A DNA stretch of 64,000 bases from Clavelina lepadiformis (taxonomy: Eukaryota; Chordata; Ascidiacea; Aplousobranchia; Clavelinidae): the NCBI RefSeq assembly GCF_947623445.1, contig NC_135245.1, positions 1,929,501-1,993,500 of the forward strand. The letters run 5' to 3'. Positions 60,535 to 64,000 of the stretch are shown piece by piece. Within the stretch, counting starts at the first letter, position 1; each line of letters opens with the position of its first letter. Below the pieces are notes generated by a model. It searched no databases. It was not told the DNA's origin and was given only the letters and a program-made list of their open reading frames with translations. Both the position numbers and the translations under genes were made by a program.

Positions 60535-62414
60535 TCTTTTCAAATTACAAGCTGAAGATATAGGAGTAAGATATATGGACAAAGCAAAAAAAAATTTATT
60601 CGTGATATATTAGGAATCAGAGTTGTAACTCTTTTCAGAGCTTTTCCCGTTCGAGTTCGGGTTGGGGCTTAAGTGTGAAACAAAATTGGTTCCAGATTTA
60701 GGCAAAAATTCATATTCACACAATGCCACATTTTCGTCGTAAATTCACTTACACGAATGTGTATGCACTCAGCAGAGCGATTTAAACCTCTCGCATAGCG
60801 CATCAAGAAATGATGGTAGTCAAAGAATGGCATCAAAATATAACCGAAGAAAAGTGGCAAACGTCCGTCACTTAGTTGACTCTTTGAACGTGTCTGCACA
60901 TAACCTATAATTCAAATTTCAAATCCATCTGTTGGTATGAAAACAGCAAGGCGGCCATCTTGCATCTTGTAATGGCTTTACATATTTTCCCTTTCTTTAA
61001 ATGCAGGGAGTAATCTTTTAATTTATTTAGATCTTTACAGTACTGTGACGGTTGTAGCGCCACCGCACGGTGACTTTGTCCAACCTTTGGGCTAACCGCT
61101 TTAAATATTTCTTAATTAGACATTGTGTTTATTACTGTGCGCTTGGTATGCGCGTTTTGCTTATTTATGTCTGCTTGGAAAGCAACCTCGTCATTTGTTC
61201 GGAGTTGGGACCCTCAAGCGCCACAGCACTTCATCTCATTTTCACTTAACTAACACTGCGTGCCAGCTGTAGGTCTTTTGTGGTTGGAGCCTGAGTCATG
61301 GTTTTCTTTTCCACTGCAACAAAGCAAATGAAGGCTTATCAAAAATTAATCCCCAAACCTGGATGCTTGTTCGTAAAATATTCAGCTAACTTTACAGACA
61401 AGCAGCTTACTGACTCCTGTTTTTCATAACGACACGCCAACTTCTTCAGTTTCGAGTTTCCCCGCTTTAAACGGACAATCATGAAGTTGTAAACTGCCTC
61501 CTCGACATTAACCCATCTTACAAGTCAAGTTATAAATAAAATCAATTTAATCGGACGTCTTGAATAAATAAAAACGCTTTACGCATACAGCGTATTCCGA
61601 TCCTAGTCACAACAGCGTTTTTAGCATGGGACGACCCTTGTCACAACCTTGAAAATAACCAACGGTTAGTTCAAGCCCACCGTGTGGAATGGTTCGCTTG
61701 ATTAATGATTAAACTCTAACAAACGAGACTCGATTCTTGCTTTGGGTACAGGAATGTCTCGAATTAAACAAACAGCAGCCATTTTATGACACGCAAGCAA
61801 CGCCAAACAACGGAAGAAAAAACACTAAAGTACGCGACTAAAATGCAAACACCATAAACGCAATAGATTACACACAACTCGGTTCATAATAGCAATTCAG
61901 GAATGCAGCTGACTTCTTAAATGTACGTGTTTAAAAAGTGCAAAACTAACAATTCATATCATGCATTAAATGTCTAAATGGTGAATGTACCAGTTAATAA
62001 ACTATATACATAAAATATTAAAATCAGTCCTTTTGCCACATATTTAGTTGACAAAGTCATTTAACGAGGTATGTTGCCTTTAAAGTGATCAAATTTCGGT
62101 ATGACTGTAACCTGCCATGCAGAAGTCGAGATAGAAGTTGGTCAACTTCAATTAACTTAATTCTTTCAAATAAATTGTAGCACACACAACGCAATTGCAA
62201 GTGGGTATGACTATGGCTATGTTTTTTCATTTGTGATCTCATGTACAACGAATTGGAGATAACCTCCGTGACGTGGTATGAATTATCATTTTTAGCCTAA
62301 AACCGTAAAGGCCTATACCGTACACATAAAATATAAGAATAAGTGAAGCCATATAACAACAGAGCTCAAAAGAAATTCTCTCTGTTATAACACGAACTCG
62401 TAAACCATGTAATC
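60535..62414. other. Spacer between copies G and H
   Basis: Inferred 5' exon of G (donor near 60750), then sequence that diverges from the unit C spacer from about 61270. At about 61720-61880 the GGATGAA-rich stretch found in units A, B, C, E and F is replaced by a different sequence. No gene seen. Confidence 0.5.
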
Positions 62415-63904
62415 TTAAAGTTTAAAACAGATGCTCTTGTTTTCAAATTTCTTCTTTCTTTCTGACCACATTGTCTTGAATTTGTTTTCAAAAAAACCGT
62501 CCAAGTGTTGGCAGGTTTCACTTATTCCTGGCACCACCATTTCATCGGGCATTCCAATTTTCTGTCGAAGTATTCCAGTTATGAAAACGTCGTCTGTATT
62601 TATGCGCTTTGAAGTCAACGACGCTTCCCACAATTGTCTGATGACGCGAACGCTGGTTGTGTAGAATCCACCGAGGCAAAACTTGGGCCAGTTTGGCTCA
62701 CTATAATCTTGTAGAGAAATAAAATTTTTGTGTTGTTTGTCCCGTATAGGATGGGATGATTCTCTTGTTTCGTAAGTGCAAATGATTGGAAATTCTGGCC
62801 ACTTTTCCTCAGAAATTTTTGCAATGTTTTTATCAACGGCCTCCATTAATTTTACGAGATCAATCATCATATCATCATCACCGCTGGAGTAGAAATATTG
62901 ATGAGGAAGCTTGTCTGAGGTCCACCGCATCCCCGATAACGTCTTGAAACCGACATCTCTGAAATCATTGAAGCATTGTTTATCAAATAGAAATCCATGA
63001 TTTAGAAGATGCCAGGTAGAATATATGTGAGTGAAAAATAACACAAATTTCACTCACTGGTATGCGTCCGAAACGTCGACTTGCAATATATCTCCGTATC
63101 TGTCATATTCCTCGTCCAATAAAGCTTGAGTCGTTGCCTTTGCTTGACCAATCACAAAAACAATTTGGAAAGTGGCGCCATCGAGATGGCCTATAGAACC
63201 CCAGGTTTTACGAATCCATTCGCGACGTCTCCCGTAAGATGCAGCCGACTTGATGAAAATAATCATACTCCAAGATATGTTTTTTCCTGCGAGAATATAC
63301 CAAGGTCAGTTTCAACGTCGTTTGATTTAAATATGTGTAATTCAGAATGTTGAAACTGCTTTTTAATTGCAGTATACTTGTCTTTGAGTAATTTATTCAT
63401 ATTAACGTACCAAGTAAACAGCTGCTTTTGTCGTTATTGGAATAAAACATTGGTTCTTTTAAAAACTTGTTCGACTTTGCGGAACTTGAAATTGTGCTAT
63501 AAAGCGATTTATTGGAAGCGTAGGTTTTGTTCAAGGTTGTGACGTTTCTTGATTGCAACGTCATTTCCTTCTGCGTCGCTGCGTTGTTAACGGCTTCGAG
63601 ATTATTTGACCTTTTACAACTTTGGCTGCAAATCAAAAACCATGGCTTATTGTTAAACGCAGCATGTGTAAGAAATATTTTTTACTTTTACACAAGATAT
63701 TGAGTTAAGACAAGTCGATTCATTCGATTGAAACTTAGGTTTCTGTCTTTTGTTTTGAAATTCGAAAATGTTTCCGATATATACTTACTGTTGAAGCTTT
63801 ACATAGCTGGCTTGCATGGTAAGCAGTAACAGAACCCAAATGACAAGCCCAAACAGAACAGCAAAATACTTAAAATTTTTGTTGTGACCGTCAAGAAATA
63901 GCAT
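62415..63904 (-). CDS. GT31 beta-1,3-galactosyltransferase-like, array copy H (intact)
   Basis: Exons: 63904-63789, 63625-63411, 63286-63058, 62958-62415; phases agree, 367 aa. Anchor FAVLFGLVIWVLLLL in exon 1; REWIRKTWGS, VFVIG and RYGDILQVDVSDAYQ in exon 3; SSGDDDMMIDL, FCLGGFYTTS and NTDDVFITGI in exon 4. It differs from A and E mainly in the exon 4 middle (CTYETRESSHPIRDKQ), which it shares with C, D and G, so the array has at least two protein types. Its 5' exon and promoter lie near or past the right edge. It is the intact positional counterpart of the truncated copy D. Confidence 0.87.
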
Positions 63905-64000
63905 TTCTTTTCAAATTACAAGCTGAAGATATAGGAGTAAGATATATGGAAAAAGTAAAAATAAAATTTATTCGTGATATATTATGAATCGGAGTCGTAA

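Larger units (their letters stand above)
48471..61590. repeat. Segmental duplication, right copy (truncated kelch + GT31 copies E, F, G)
   Basis: Right partner of 33427-46300. It carries the same gene order, the same MITE insertions (53125, 57015) and the same solo LTR (58104). Copy F keeps about 240 bp in the last exon that copy B lacks. Its left edge lies inside the kelch coding region, abutting GT31 copy D. Confidence 0.9.

Noticed and set aside
35946-63904. CRISPR-like or bacterial repeat array
   Set aside because: Repeats are kilobases long, contain introns and eukaryotic gene families, and show no short regular spacers.

Overview
The window looks like genomic DNA of an invertebrate chordate, most probably a tunicate (ascidian). 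It is AT-rich, with compact intron-containing genes whose protein modules are chordate/metazoan (C1GALT1, PCM1, SMOC). Introns are mostly short with clean GT-AG borders, and the spacers carry many small hAT-type MITEs. This assignment is an inference; no species-diagnostic gene was seen.

Layout. (1) 89-1841, minus: five exons of core-1 beta-1,3-galactosyltransferase (C1GALT1), running off the left edge. (2) 1842-6803: gene-free spacer with inverted repeats and a pogo-like terminal repeat. (3) 6804-14170, plus: nine coding exons of the centriolar-satellite scaffold PCM1 (1134 aa in my model). (4) 14171-17155: 3' UTR and spacer. (5) 17156-30176, plus: a 19-exon secreted SMOC-like protein. My phase-checked model (611 aa) reads signal peptide, Kazal, thyroglobulin-1, two SPARC-type EF-hand (EC) modules, a second thyroglobulin-1, and a third EC module. 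Known SMOCs have one EC module, so this is the most interesting single gene here. (6) 30177-33333: gene-free spacer with a strong inverted repeat.

(7) 33334-64000: a tandem array. An intronless BTB-BACK-Kelch gene (plus) is followed by minus-strand four-exon GT31 beta-1,3-galactosyltransferase-like genes in units of about 3.4-4.3 kb. Copies are called A to H from left to right. A, E and H look intact; B, C, D, F and G are pseudogenes. A block of about 13 kb (kelch+A+B+C) is repeated about 15.3 kb downstream (kelch copy 2+E+F+G) at near identity. The second kelch copy has lost its start region and abuts the broken exon of copy D. MITE and solo-LTR insertions shared by some units and absent from others give a relative history of the duplications.

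Functionally, the C1GALT1 gene and the array encode two separate branches of the GT31 Golgi family; PCM1 and SMOC are unrelated neighbours. All exon borders were read by eye from splice signals, codon phase and family similarity; none has transcript support here. False duplication of haplotypes in assembly is a live alternative for the near-identical 13-kb block.
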